The position numbers and the translations under genes are program-made. A DNA stretch of 64,000 nucleotides from an uncultured Candidatus Entotheonella sp. (GTDB lineage Bacteria > Tectomicrobia > Entotheonellia > Entotheonellales > Entotheonellaceae). Location: NCBI GenBank assembly GCA_958295825.1, contig OY282375.1:4015489-4079488 (forward strand). Direction: 5' to 3'. Numbering within the stretch: the first letter of the stretch is position 1; each line of letters starts with the position of its first letter. The notes under the pieces were generated by a model. It made no database searches, was not told the origin of the DNA, and saw only the letters and a list, made by a program, of their open reading frames with translations. Below are positions 10,970-19,654 of the stretch, in pieces.

Positions 10970-13153
10970 TCACAGCACTTGCATGCTGGCGTACTTCGGC
11001 ATGATCTTCTTGACACCGTAGGCGCTGAAGACGATCGTGAGCTTCAGGGCATCGCCTTCGCCCTCGCATTTCTGCACGACGCCGCGGCCGAACTGCGCGT
11101 GCTGGACGACGGCGCCAGCGGCTAAGTTCTCCGCGGGCACTGATGGCGGCGACTGAACACGGCGCGGCGCTCTATGACGGCGCTCCTCATGGCTGGGAAT
11201 GTCCGGCTGCGCCGAATGATTGGTAATGCACGTCATGGGAATATCCAGCAAAAACGCCGACGGCATCTGCTGCTGCTCGTTTCCGTACAGACGTCGCGAA
11301 ACTGCGCTGGTGAGGAAGAGCCAGCGTTCGGCGCGCGTCATGCCCACGTAGCAAAGGCGTCGCTCTTCCTCCATCTCGAGGGGTTCATCGAACGAGCGGC
11401 TATGCGGGAACAAGCCATTCTCCATGCCGGCGATGAACACCACCGGAAATTCCAGGCCCTTCGAGGCGTGCAGGGTCATCAGCGTCACGGCGCCGCGGTC
11501 GTCCTGCAGGCTGTCCTGGTCCGAAACCAGGGCCGTATGCTCCAGAAAACCCTGCAAGCTTGGTCCCTCTGCCTGCCCGTCGTAGTCGGCGGCAGCGTTC
11601 ACCAGCTCGCTCAGGTTCTCCAGCCGGGTCTGCGCTTCCACGGTTCGGTCGGCCTTCAGTTGCGCCAGATAGCCACTGGCGTCGAGCACCTCGTAGATGA
11701 TATCTGCCGCTGCCATGTCGGGAACTTTGGCCATGAGACCTTGCAGGAATTCGTGAAAACCCCGCAGGCGTCCGAGAGCGGCCTTGCCGATACCGGCGTT
11801 CGCCTCGCCGTCCGCGACCCGCTCCAGTGCCTCAATGCCGCTGATGCCGTTTTCCTGTGCCAGCGCTTCCAGTCGTGCCCAGGTCGTGTTGCCGATGCCG
11901 CGCCGCGGCACGTTGATGATACGCCGCAGGCTCAAGGTATCCTGCGGGTTGGTCAGCAAGCGCATGTATGCCAGGGCGTCCTTGATCTCCTGGCGGTCAT
12001 AGAAACGCAGTCCGCCGACGATCTGGTACGGAATGCCGGCACGCCGCAAGCCGTCTTCCAGCACCCGCGACTGCGCGTTGGTGCGGTAGAAAACGGCAAA
12101 GTCTTTCAACGTCAAACCCTCGGCGTTCCGCAGTCCCAGAATGTTCTGGCAGATGACTTCGGCCTCGTGCGTGTCGTCCTGAGCACAGAAGTAGCCGATG
12201 GGCACGCCGCGGGTGTTTGCCGTCCACAGGGTCTTGTCCCGCCGACCCGGGTTCTTCGATACCACTGCGGTAGCGGCTTCGAGGATGGCGCCCGTCGAGC
12301 GATAATTCTGTTCCAACTTGATGACTTTGGCGTCGGGGTAATCGCGCTCGAAGTTGAGAATGTTGCGCACGTTGGCGCCGCGAAAGCGGTACACACTCTG
12401 GTCGTCGTCGCCCACCACGCACAGGTTGCGGTGCTCTGCCGCCAGCAGGTTGAGCAGGTGGTACTGCGCCATGTTGGTGTCCTGGTACTCGTCGACCATG
12501 ATGAAGCGCAGGCGATGTTGGTAGCGCTGCCGGATGGCGTCGTGCCGGCGCAGCATCTGGACGGTGTGCATGAGCAGATCATCGAAATCGAGGGCGGCGT
12601 TCTCGCGCAGGCGTTCCTGGTAGACGCCGTACACGCGGGCGACAACAGCGTCGAGCCCATAGTCTTCCGCGTCGCGTTGGAATGCTTCGGCGTCGACGAG
12701 GTCGTTCTTCAAGCTGCTGATGCGGCGTCGGATCTGTTGCGGGGCGTACAGGTCGTCGGCGATTTCCAGATCTCGGACGCATTGCTTGACCAGCGACAGT
12801 TGATCCGCCGTGTCGTAGATGACGAAATTGGGCGCGAGGCCAAGGTGCTCGGCTTCACGGCGCAACAGGCGCGCGCAGGCGGCGTGGAACGTGCTGAGCC
12901 ACAGCGGAAAGCCGGTGGCGCCGAGCAGGCCGTGCACCCGCTCCCGCATTTCCTGGGCCGCCTTGTTGGTGAATGTCACCGCCAGGATCTGTTCGGCGCT
13001 CACCCCGCAGTTGCGGATCAGGTGGGCGATGCGGTGGGTGATGACGCGCGTTTTCCCCGAACCGGCACCGGCCAGAATAAGAACGGGGCCCTCGGTGTGC
13101 TGCACCGCTTCCCACTGCGGGATGTTGAGCTGAGGCTGCCAGGGAGATGTCAT
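10970..13153 (-). CDS. pcrA: UvrD/PcrA-type superfamily 1 DNA helicase
   Basis: ATP-dependent 3'-5' DNA helicase used in repair and replication-fork maintenance. The 727-aa protein has Q-motif LNIPQWEAVQ, Walker A AGAGSGKTRVITHR, motif II VDEYQDTN, motif III VVGDDDQSVYRFRGA, motif IV EQNYRST and motif VI VGMTRAE. The C-terminal tail with HAQFGRGVVQ and a closing KIMPKYASMQVL resembles PcrA and UvrD, which bind RNA polymerase through a Tudor-like fold. PcrA versus UvrD cannot be separated by eye. It overlaps the upstream nucleotidyltransferase gene by 4 bases. Confidence 0.93.
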   Translation of the reverse strand: MTSPWQPQLNIPQWEAVQHTEGPVLILAGAGSGKTRVITHRIAHLIRNCGVSAEQILAVTFTNKAAQEMRERVHGLLGATGFPLWLSTFHAACARLLRREAEHLGLAPNFVIYDTADQLSLVKQCVRDLEIADDLYAPQQIRRRISSLKNDLVDAEAFQRDAEDYGLDAVVARVYGVYQERLRENAALDFDDLLMHTVQMLRRHDAIRQRYQHRLRFIMVDEYQDTNMAQYHLLNLLAAEHRNLCVVGDDDQSVYRFRGANVRNILNFERDYPDAKVIKLEQNYRSTGAILEAATAVVSKNPGRRDKTLWTANTRGVPIGYFCAQDDTHEAEVICQNILGLRNAEGLTLKDFAVFYRTNAQSRVLEDGLRRAGIPYQIVGGLRFYDRQEIKDALAYMRLLTNPQDTLSLRRIINVPRRGIGNTTWARLEALAQENGISGIEALERVADGEANAGIGKAALGRLRGFHEFLQGLMAKVPDMAAADIIYEVLDASGYLAQLKADRTVEAQTRLENLSELVNAAADYDGQAEGPSLQGFLEHTALVSDQDSLQDDRGAVTLMTLHASKGLEFPVVFIAGMENGLFPHSRSFDEPLEMEEERRLCYVGMTRAERWLFLTSAVSRRLYGNEQQQMPSAFLLDIPMTCITNHSAQPDIPSHEERRHRAPRRVQSPPSVPAENLAAGAVVQHAQFGRGVVQKCEGEGDALKLTIVFSAYGVKKIMPKYASMQVL

Positions 13154-13911
13154 GATGGTTCGTTGCCGCGCCGATTGCGCAACAGGGTTTCAAGACGCGC
13201 CAGATCTGCCGGGGTGTTGACGCCCAGAACTTCTTCCGGCTCCGTGGCGAGATGTGCAATGGGCCGCCCATCTGCCGCTGCCAGCCCAACGACGTCGGTC
13301 AGATACTGCTCGTTCTGTGCGTTGTGCCGCCCGACGCGGAGCAGCGCGGCAAACAGGAAGGAAGCCTGTATGCAGTACACGCCGCCGTTGATCTCGCACA
13401 CCGCTTTCTGGCATGTCGTGGCGTCCCGTTCTTCGACGATGCCGACGACATCACCTCGGTCGTTCCGCATGATGCGACCGTAACCCGTGGGATCATCCAA
13501 GCACGTCGTCAACATTGTGAGTGCCGCCTGTTGCTGGCGGTGCGCATCAAGCAAGCGGCGCATGGTTGCCGTGCTTAGCAACGGCACGTCACCGCACAGT
13601 ACCAGAACATCGCCGTCAAAGTCCTGCAATAGGGCCTTCGTTTGTACGACCGCGTGTCCAGTGCCCAGTTGTGGTTCTTGCACCACGCAGCACGCTCCGT
13701 AGGGTTCGCACACACGCCGCGCGGCCTCGGCCTGATGGCCTACCACCGTAACGAGGTGACGCGGCTTCAAAGGCTGCACGGCTTTTAGTACGTGCGCGAT
13801 GAGGGGACAGCCGGCCAATGGGTGCAGGACTTTGGCGAGGGGGGACCGCATGCGGGTACCTTTGCCGGCGGCAAGAACGACGACTGCCAGAGAGGGTAGG
13901 GCGTGAGTCAT
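13150..13911 (-). CDS. GlmU-like sugar-1-phosphate uridylyltransferase lacking the acetyltransferase half
   Basis: Predicted nucleotidyltransferase (probably UTP plus N-acetylglucosamine-1-phosphate to UDP-GlcNAc). Residues 9-30 carry the pyrophosphorylase signature LAAGKGTRM followed by SPLAKVLHPLAG; QLGTGHAV and VLCGDVPLL are the uridine and metal sites of GlmU. At 253 aa it ends where the left-handed beta-helix acetyltransferase domain of bifunctional GlmU (about 450 aa) would begin. No second half lies next to it, so the organism either acetylates elsewhere or this is a specialised paralogue. It overlaps both neighbours by 4 bases (ATGA), implying co-translation with the regulator upstream and the helicase downstream. 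Confidence 0.85.
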   Translation of the reverse strand: MTHALPSLAVVVLAAGKGTRMRSPLAKVLHPLAGCPLIAHVLKAVQPLKPRHLVTVVGHQAEAARRVCEPYGACCVVQEPQLGTGHAVVQTKALLQDFDGDVLVLCGDVPLLSTATMRRLLDAHRQQQAALTMLTTCLDDPTGYGRIMRNDRGDVVGIVEERDATTCQKAVCEINGGVYCIQASFLFAALLRVGRHNAQNEQYLTDVVGLAAADGRPIAHLATEPEEVLGVNTPADLARLETLLRNRRGNEPS

Positions 13912-14618
13912 TGTTGCGGGATGCGGCTGCGCAAGTCCGACAGTCCAAGGGCGGAGATCTTCTTGCGCAGGGTATTGCGATTGATACCCAGGATGGCTGC
14001 CGACTTGACTTGATTACCTCGACACTCCGCGAGAACGATGGCCAGCAGCAGTCTTTCGAAGCACGACAAGACCGTATGGTAAAGGGAGCCGCTGCCCATT
14101 TCCCCGACGCCTCGTACGAGGCGGTGCAGCCTGCTGACCAATGTTTCTGACCACAATCCCTGCATTTGCAGACCGTCACCGTCGGCCTCGATATGGACGA
14201 TTTGCAGTATGTCGTTCAGGTTCAGCACGTGCCGTTCTTCGCGTAACTGCGTACGCAGCGCGGCCAATTCCAGAGTGCGATCGAGCATCAGGCGCACGAG
14301 TTCGAGGCTTAGCGGCTTGCCAACAACGTTTGTCACCAGATCCAAGACCTGGGAGGGAACGCCGTTGTGGTCCGCGGACATCGCCAGAATAATGGGCAGG
14401 TGCGGAATAGCGTCCCGCAAATCGGCCAGCAGCACCTGGACGTCAAACAGCGTGAACGACACCAGGGCTGCGTGGTAATCGTACGCGCCAGCGAGGGCGA
14501 TGGCTTTGGAGGAAGTGGTTACGGGGTGGAGTTCGTAACCGTGCTTGGACAATTCCGGAAGCAGGGTTTCATAGGCGGCCTGATCTTGATCTACAGCCAA
14601 AATTTTGGCGTAAACCAT
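13908..14618 (-). CDS. Degenerate receiver domain with Fis-type DNA-binding domain
   Basis: Possible transcription regulator of 236 aa. Residues 4-115 look like a CheY-type receiver (ILAVDQDQ start, later VVGKPLSLELV around the conserved Lys), but the strand that should hold the phospho-acceptor Asp reads AALVSFTLFDVQ, so phosphorylation is unlikely. The C-terminal 45 residues form a Fis/NtrC-type helix-turn-helix (AECRGNQVKSAAILGINRNT). No AAA+ sigma54-interaction domain lies between them, unlike NtrC. It heads the leftward gene run; targets unknown. Confidence 0.7.
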   Translation of the reverse strand: MVYAKILAVDQDQAAYETLLPELSKHGYELHPVTTSSKAIALAGAYDYHAALVSFTLFDVQVLLADLRDAIPHLPIILAMSADHNGVPSQVLDLVTNVVGKPLSLELVRLMLDRTLELAALRTQLREERHVLNLNDILQIVHIEADGDGLQMQGLWSETLVSRLHRLVRGVGEMGSGSLYHTVLSCFERLLLAIVLAECRGNQVKSAAILGINRNTLRKKISALGLSDLRSRIPQQ

Positions 14619-14680
14619 GTTCTCTTCCTTCTTGCCGACAGGCCGCAGAGACCGAGGGGTTGGTCGTTCGCGTCTGGGTC

Positions 14681-15595
14681 TTACGTGATGAGGGTTAGCC
14701 AGGACTTGAACGCGTCGTCCTTGCCCTGCACGATTCGGAAAAAGGCTTGTTGCAACTTGTGGGTTATGGGTCCGGGAAAGCCATTGCCGATCGCGCGGTT
14801 ATCGACTTCACGAATGGGCGTGAGCTCTGCCGCGGTGCCGGTGAAGAACACCTCGTCGGCGATGTACAGCTCATCGCGGGAAAACACGGTTTCGCGCACG
14901 GGGAGCCCCATGTTGCGAGCCAAGTCGATGACGGAGTTACGCGTGATGCCTTCCAGGATAGCGGTCAGCGGGGGCGTCTTGAGGACGCCGTCGCGCACGA
15001 TGAAGATGTTCTCGCCGGAGCCTTCGCCGACGTTGCCCTGCACGTCGAGCATGATCGCTTCGTCGTAACCGGAATGAATGGCTTCCATCTTGGCAAACTG
15101 TGAATTGGCGTAATTGCCGACTACCTTTGCCTTGGTCATCATGACGTTGACGTGGTGGCGGGTATAGGAGGAGATACACACGCGAATGCCCTCGGAAAGG
15201 GCGCCCTCGCCCAGATATGCACCCCAGGGCCACACCGCGATGCTGACGTGCACCGGACAGTGGCTGTTATTGATGCCGAGTTCGCCGTAGCCCAGGTAAA
15301 CAAGGGGGCGGATGTAGCATTCGCGCACCTCGTTGACCTTCACGGTGTCGGCGATGGCTTGGCCGATATCCTCGCGGCTGAACGGCATTTTGAGTCCCGC
15401 GATGTGCGCCGAATTAAACAAGCGGTCGATATGTTCGGGAAGGCGGAAAATGGCGGGGCCGGCGGCGGTGTCGTAGCACCGGATGCCCTCGAATACGCCC
15501 AAGCCGTAATGCAGGGTGTGGCTCAGGACATGGACTTGGGCATTGTCCCAATCTACGAACGTGCCGTCCATCCAGATTTTCTTGGTGGCCTCCAT
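14681..15595 (-). CDS. ilvE: Branched-chain amino acid aminotransferase
   Basis: PLP-dependent class IV aminotransferase interconverting Leu/Ile/Val and their 2-oxo acids. The 304-aa product has [19 protein letters not shown], the conserved [16 protein letters not shown]-lysine region [13 protein letters not shown] and ...[14 protein letters not shown]... diagnostic of IlvE. I start at ATG 15595, where GGGGAGG sits 7-8 bases upstream; an ORF extension of 58 codons upstream has no family similarity. With the Liv importer at 25.5-30.9 kb it points to active branched-chain amino acid metabolism. Confidence 0.95.
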   Translation of the reverse strand: MEATKKIWMDGTFVDWDNAQVHVLSHTLHYGLGVFEGIRCYDTAAGPAIFRLPEHIDRLFNSAHIAGLKMPFSREDIGQAIADTVKVNEVRECYIRPLVYLGYGELGINNSHCPVHVSIAVWPWGAYLGEGALSEGIRVCISSYTRHHVNVMMTKAKVVGNYANSQFAKMEAIHSGYDEAIMLDVQGNVGEGSGENIFIVRDGVLKTPPLTAILEGITRNSVIDLARNMGLPVRETVFSRDELYIADEVFFTGTAAELTPIREVDNRAIGNGFPGPITHKLQQAFFRIVQGKDDAFKSWLTLIT

Positions 15596-15730
15596 GCTGA
15601 TTCCTCCCCAAGGCACATAAAATGCCGCTACCCGATTAGGCTTCCTCGCCTTTGGTAATCGAAAGGGGCGACACCTTATCAGAGGGACCCCGGTGGTGCA
15701 AGAAGGATTTGGGCGGCCCGGCGGCGCAGG

Positions 15731-15759
15731 TTGACAGGTCGAAATCGAGTTACTATGCT
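15731..15759 (+). promoter_or_regulatory. Sigma70-type promoter for tRNA-Lys/tRNA-Glu
   Basis: TTGACA (15731-15736) and TATGCT (15754-15759) with 17-base spacing, about 58 bases upstream of tRNA-Lys. It is the only strong rightward promoter in the gap after ilvE. Confidence 0.65.
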
Positions 15760-15817
15760 TGCGTCTCATGCAGTTGCAGACTGTGTAGCTCTCGTCAGAG
15801 AGACCAGCGTCCTCGAC

Positions 15818-15890
15818 GGGCCGTTAGCTCAGGTGGTAGAGCAGCTGCCTTTTAAGCAGCGGGTCGCTGGTTCGAGTCCAGCACGGCTCA
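15818..15890 (+). tRNA. tRNA-Lys (TTT)
   Basis: A 73-nt cloverleaf: acceptor GGGCCGT/ACGGCTC, D stem GCTC/GAGC, anticodon stem GCTGC/GCAGC with loop CTTTTAA (anticodon TTT), T arm GCTGG/CCAGC with TTCGAGT loop, discriminator A. CCA not encoded. Confidence 0.97.
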
Positions 15891-15900
15891 TCTTGCCGTC

Positions 15901-15975
<75 letters not shown>

Positions 15976-16053
15976 CTTCCTCTACTACAGTTCCTGCGTT
16001 TTGGAATTCAAGGGCCGCGCATCGTCGCGGCCCTTGGTGTATCAAGCAGCCGA

Positions 16054-16575
16054 TCAGGCCGCGAACCAGCCCTTGCCCGTGATGAATCCCCGCAGATAGC
16101 ACACTTGGCCGCTGTGGTGGAAGTGGTCGAGTAGCAGGACGCCCAAAGAAACCCCTGCAGTCCGTGTCGCGCCGCCCGGTGCCTCCAACTCGCGTTCAAG
16201 TTCTTCGGGCGTGATGGTTTGCAGGCATGCCAGTGTCTTCTCACGTACCGCCGCGCCGTATCCCTGCAAGTTGCCAAGCGTGGCGCGAAAGGCGCCGACT
16301 TGTTCCAACGAATGGCCCATGCCGAGCTGGTCGGCGTCGGTCGGCATGCCGAACTTGTCGTGCCAGCCGTCGGAGACCCAAACCTGCTGTTCGCCGGTGA
16401 TGCCGGAGATAACCCGGTCTTCGTAACGGTATTGATGCCAAAGGGTCCAGCCGATGGGGTTGCATTGATCGCTGGGGCGCTTGGTGAGGTCATCGTCGGA
16501 GAGCCCGTCGAGAGCTCGCTGGACCAGGCCGGCGTTCATCTGCAAGGCTGAAGCCAAAATATCGAGTTGTTGCAT
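16054..16575 (-). CDS. DinB-like four-helix-bundle protein
   Basis: Putative metal-dependent enzyme of the DinB/YfiT superfamily, whose members include thiol transferases; activity here is unknown. In 173 aa, WTLWHQYRYEDRVI (His47) and the C-terminal LLDHFHHSGQVCYLRGF (His151, 153, 154) supply the His cluster typical of the fold. ATG 16575 is preceded by AAGGAAG. It is a single gene converging on the tRNA pair with no partner. Confidence 0.75.
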   Translation of the reverse strand: MQQLDILASALQMNAGLVQRALDGLSDDDLTKRPSDQCNPIGWTLWHQYRYEDRVISGITGEQQVWVSDGWHDKFGMPTDADQLGMGHSLEQVGAFRATLGNLQGYGAAVREKTLACLQTITPEELERELEAPGGATRTAGVSLGVLLLDHFHHSGQVCYLRGFITGKGWFAA

Positions 16576-16746
16576 GGATGCTTCCTTCCTTGTGTTGGCT
16601 AGATGATTCGGTGATGATTGAAAGATACAATTGAAAGATACATTTTAAGGAAGGTCGGGTTAAGAACCTACCCTTAAAAGCAATCCCGGTGTGACGAGTG
16701 GGTAGGACGAACCTGAAAAGGATAACGTATTCGGAAGGAGAAGCGC

Positions 16747-17619
16747 ATGGCGGCAGCCCTGACCGTTCACGATATCGAAGTGGAAGACATCGAATACCTG
16801 CGTTTCGGCAATAAGGCATTGCTGGCGCGCCTGTACAAGCCGCGCGGCGAGGGATCGTTTCCGCTGCTGGTGGATCTTCACGGCGGCGCCTGGTGCCGTG
16901 GCGACCGGCTGAACGACGTGGTTATCAGCGAGGCGCTGGCGCGCAGCGGGGTAGCGGTAGCGGCGCTCGATTTTCGCATGCCGCCCGATGCGCCGTACCC
17001 AGCTTCCTTGACGGACATCCATTACGGCATCCGCTGGCTGAAAACGCGGGCAGATACACTGGGCCTTCGTGTGGACAAAGTGGGCGCGCTCGGCGTCTCC
17101 AGCGGCGGCCACCAGGCGATGCTGCTGGCCATGCGGCCGCATGACCCGCGTTACGCTGCCTTCAAGCCGCCCTACGGCGCCACGGACGTGGAGATGGGCC
17201 TGGATTACGTCATCCTGTGCTGGCCGGTCATTGATCCTCTGGCGCGCTACCACTATGCCAAGAATCTGCGGGACAGCGGTGAGCCTTACCCGGAACTCGT
17301 TGATCGTGTTCTACCCTTGCACGACCAGTACTGGCAGGACGAAGAGGCCATGGCTGAGGGCAACCCGGTGCTGGCTCTCGAGCGCGGCGAGACGGTTGAG
17401 ATGCCGCCCGTACTTTACGTGCAGGGCGCCAAGGACATGGCGCATCCCCGTCCTGACCTGGACCGCTTCGTCGAGCAGTACTGGAAGGCCGGCGGACAGG
17501 TTGAGCTGAAGTTGTTCGACGGCGAGGCGGAAGGTTTCATCAACCGCAAGCCGACCTCGGCCGCCGCCGGTCAGGCCGTCACGCAGATTATCGAGTTCGT
17601 TCACAAGCACATGGGTTGA
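16747..17619 (+). CDS. Alpha/beta hydrolase, hormone-sensitive-lipase type, lacking the usual catalytic His
   Basis: Predicted carboxylesterase-fold protein of 290 aa. It shows the oxyanion-hole HGGAW (45-49), nucleophile elbow GVSSGG (Ser118) and the acid loop QGAKDMAHP (Asp230). The position where the family has GxxHGF reads GEAEGF, i.e. Glu262 in place of the catalytic His, so ordinary ester hydrolysis is doubtful. GGAAGGAG lies about 7 bases before ATG 16747. The next small gene begins 5 bases after its stop. Confidence 0.8.
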   Translation: MAAALTVHDIEVEDIEYLRFGNKALLARLYKPRGEGSFPLLVDLHGGAWCRGDRLNDVVISEALARSGVAVAALDFRMPPDAPYPASLTDIHYGIRWLKTRADTLGLRVDKVGALGVSSGGHQAMLLAMRPHDPRYAAFKPPYGATDVEMGLDYVILCWPVIDPLARYHYAKNLRDSGEPYPELVDRVLPLHDQYWQDEEAMAEGNPVLALERGETVEMPPVLYVQGAKDMAHPRPDLDRFVEQYWKAGGQVELKLFDGEAEGFINRKPTSAAAGQAVTQIIEFVHKHMG

Positions 17620-17624
17620 GACGC

Positions 17625-18101
17625 ATGGCCCGGATACCGGATGCGATTTTTCTCTTGTTCTTCATGGTGCTGGCTCCGGCGCTGGTGACGGGGCAGGAGG
17701 TACGGGACACTTGGCTGGATGGTGAGGCGTTGATGCTGGACATGGTCAGCCCCGCGGCACCGGAGAAAACCGTCCTGGAGCAATTCCACCCGGATTGTAG
17801 AATTGCCATGGACAGCGTGATGACCCGGCACATAAGGAACGCATCGGATAAGCCGTCGCAGCCCGCCCTGTCGTGCCGGGAGCCGCAGCATTGGGAGGCC
17901 GTACGGCGGTACGTGAGCGAATTCAGAGCCCACAACGACACCACAGCGCGTTTCATGCGTCCAAGCGGCATCGGCGCGCCCTGGATGGTGCGCTACGCTT
18001 TACGTTGCCGGCGTGCCTGCCTCGGCGGCGCGGTCGGATTCGAAATCCGCTTCACCTACGACGGCCGGCGGGTTACCCGGGTGGAACTGCAGACCCGTTA
18101 G
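17625..18101 (+). CDS. Secreted protein of unknown function
   Basis: A 158-aa protein with a signal peptide (MARIPDAIFLLFFMVLAPAL, cleavage probably near VTG-QEV) and four cysteines in the mature part (DCR, LSCRE, LRCRRACLG), which suggests periplasmic disulfides. No family recognised. ATG 17625 is favoured; a TTG nine bases earlier overlaps the hydrolase stop. The tight spacing to the hydrolase and to the CopC-like gene (17 bases) suggests a three-gene unit. Confidence 0.6.
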   Translation: MARIPDAIFLLFFMVLAPALVTGQEVRDTWLDGEALMLDMVSPAAPEKTVLEQFHPDCRIAMDSVMTRHIRNASDKPSQPALSCREPQHWEAVRRYVSEFRAHNDTTARFMRPSGIGAPWMVRYALRCRRACLGGAVGFEIRFTYDGRRVTRVELQTR

Positions 18102-18118
18102 ATGGAGAGCCTATCGCT

Positions 18119-18520
18119 ATGACTGTCGCTCAGATAAGTCGCTGGCTGGCGCTAGTCGCGCTGACCGTATGGCTGCCGTCCATCTCGGTGGCGCACGGAA
18201 TGCTGACTCGCAGCCAACCGGCTGCCGATTCCGAAATCGCCCAGCTTCCTGAAGCGATCCGCTTGTCGTTCAGCGAGCGCGTCGAAAGCCGTTTCAGCCA
18301 AGTCACGGTGCACCGCGCGCTGCGAGACGCCGAAACGGGGGAAGTCAAACCCCAGGAACGCGTCGACGGTGGGATGACGGAAGGCCCTGCCGTAACCCAA
18401 GAACTGGCCGTTCGCCTGCCCGAAGACCTGGCCGCCGGGCTGTACCTCATCAAGTGGCAGGTTCTCTCCGTCGATTCCCACCGCACCACCGGCCGGTTTA
18501 CCCTCACCTACACCCCATAA
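18119..18520 (+). CDS. CopC-domain periplasmic copper-binding protein
   Basis: A 133-aa exported protein of the CopC/YobA type. After a signal peptide ending SISVA the mature form would start HGMLTRSQPA, as in CopC where the N-terminal His binds Cu(II). The other Cu(II) ligands of the family fit SVDSHRTTG (Asp and His two apart) near the C-terminus. The Met-rich Cu(I) loop is absent. No CopD permease gene follows. GGAGAG precedes ATG 18119. Confidence 0.8.
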   Translation: MTVAQISRWLALVALTVWLPSISVAHGMLTRSQPAADSEIAQLPEAIRLSFSERVESRFSQVTVHRALRDAETGEVKPQERVDGGMTEGPAVTQELAVRLPEDLAAGLYLIKWQVLSVDSHRTTGRFTLTYTP

Positions 18521-18523
18521 ACA

Positions 18524-19624
18524 TCAGGGTTCGAACCGGTAGCGGGCAACGGCGTCGGCGTTCCAGGCCAAGCCGTTGCCGGGCACGTCTGGAATCATCA
18601 GGTGTCCATCCTGCAGCTTGAATGGCTCTGCCAGGATGAGCTCGCACCAATCCTGCCACTCCAGCCAATGCCCGGTCTCGCTGACGCGCAGTAAATGGCT
18701 GGATACTTCCGGGTAGAGATGCGATGACATCTCGATACCGGCCACGCCGGCAATGGCGGCGGCCCGCATCCAGCCCGTTACCCCGCCGATACGCATCAGG
18801 TCCGGCATGACGTAGTCGCCGGCACCGGCAAGCAGCGCTTCGTACACGGCCCGCGGCCCGTAGAAATTCTCGCCGAGTTGCACCGGGGTGGCCAGTTCGC
18901 CGGTCAGTTGCGCATAGCCGGTCAGATTGTTGTAAGCGATGGGTTCTTCAAACCAGTAGAGCCCCTCGCCATCCAGGTCGTGGCAGCGAACCAGGGCATC
19001 GCCGAGCGATAAGCCCTGATTGAAATCGCACATCAGCTTGATGTCCTCACCGACTGCGTCGCGCACGTTGCTGATCGCCGTCAGGTCGTCGTCAAGGCTG
19101 ACTCGCCCCAGTCGAAGTTTGAGCGCCGTAAAACCGCCCTCCTCAAGCAGTGCCGCCGCCTCTTCGGCCAGCGTATCCAGGGGCGTTAGCCACAGGCCGT
19201 TGCTGTTGTAGGCTGGCACCGGCGCCAGCGAGCCGCCGAGCAGGGCGGCCAGCGGCAGGTTCGCGGCTTTTGCCAGCGCGTCCCAGGCGGCCATGTCGAG
19301 GCCCGAGACGGCGATCAATGACATGCCTTCCAGGCCCACCAAACTAAGCGATTTTCTCCCCGCTTGATAGACATCCACAGGCGCCAAGGATTGGCCTTGC
19401 CAAGCCTTGGCCAAGTCGTGGATAGCCGGGACGAGGTAGGCTACCGATTGCTTCAGGTACGGTGCCAGGTAACTGCGGCCGACGACGCCCTCATGGGTGT
19501 GGAGATCGATCAAAATGAGCGGCCATTGTTCGTACAGACCGACTCTGGAAACCACCGGGCGGTTCAGCGGCACCAGCACGGCCTGCACGTCAACGTGCTG
19601 CAGTGTCAGCTTTGCCAATTCCAT
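18524..19624 (-). CDS. Mandelate racemase-like enolase-superfamily protein with K-x-R active site
   Basis: A 366-aa protein that follows Pseudomonas mandelate racemase closely: VQAVLVPLNRPV near the start, MAAWDALAKA, RIGGVTGWMRA and MSSHLYPE. Metal ligands are Asp200 (CDFNQG), Glu226 (WFEEP) and Glu252 (LGENFYG); the (R)-side His302/Asp275 pair is intact. The second catalytic Lys of the K-x-K motif is replaced: ALKLRLG gives Lys169-Leu-Arg171. Racemisation through the Lys166-equivalent is therefore doubtful; a dehydratase role or an altered base is possible. It converges on the CopC-like gene (4-base gap). Confidence 0.85.
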   Translation of the reverse strand: MELAKLTLQHVDVQAVLVPLNRPVVSRVGLYEQWPLILIDLHTHEGVVGRSYLAPYLKQSVAYLVPAIHDLAKAWQGQSLAPVDVYQAGRKSLSLVGLEGMSLIAVSGLDMAAWDALAKAANLPLAALLGGSLAPVPAYNSNGLWLTPLDTLAEEAAALLEEGGFTALKLRLGRVSLDDDLTAISNVRDAVGEDIKLMCDFNQGLSLGDALVRCHDLDGEGLYWFEEPIAYNNLTGYAQLTGELATPVQLGENFYGPRAVYEALLAGAGDYVMPDLMRIGGVTGWMRAAAIAGVAGIEMSSHLYPEVSSHLLRVSETGHWLEWQDWCELILAEPFKLQDGHLMIPDVPGNGLAWNADAVARYRFEP

Positions 19625-19654
19625 GTAAATGAAGTCCCTTTTCGGAAGCCGTCC

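Noticed and set aside
11174..13483. 769-aa plus-strand ORF opposite the helicase and glmU-like gene
   Set aside because: Mirror frame with His/Gln/Val-rich composition, spans two real genes.
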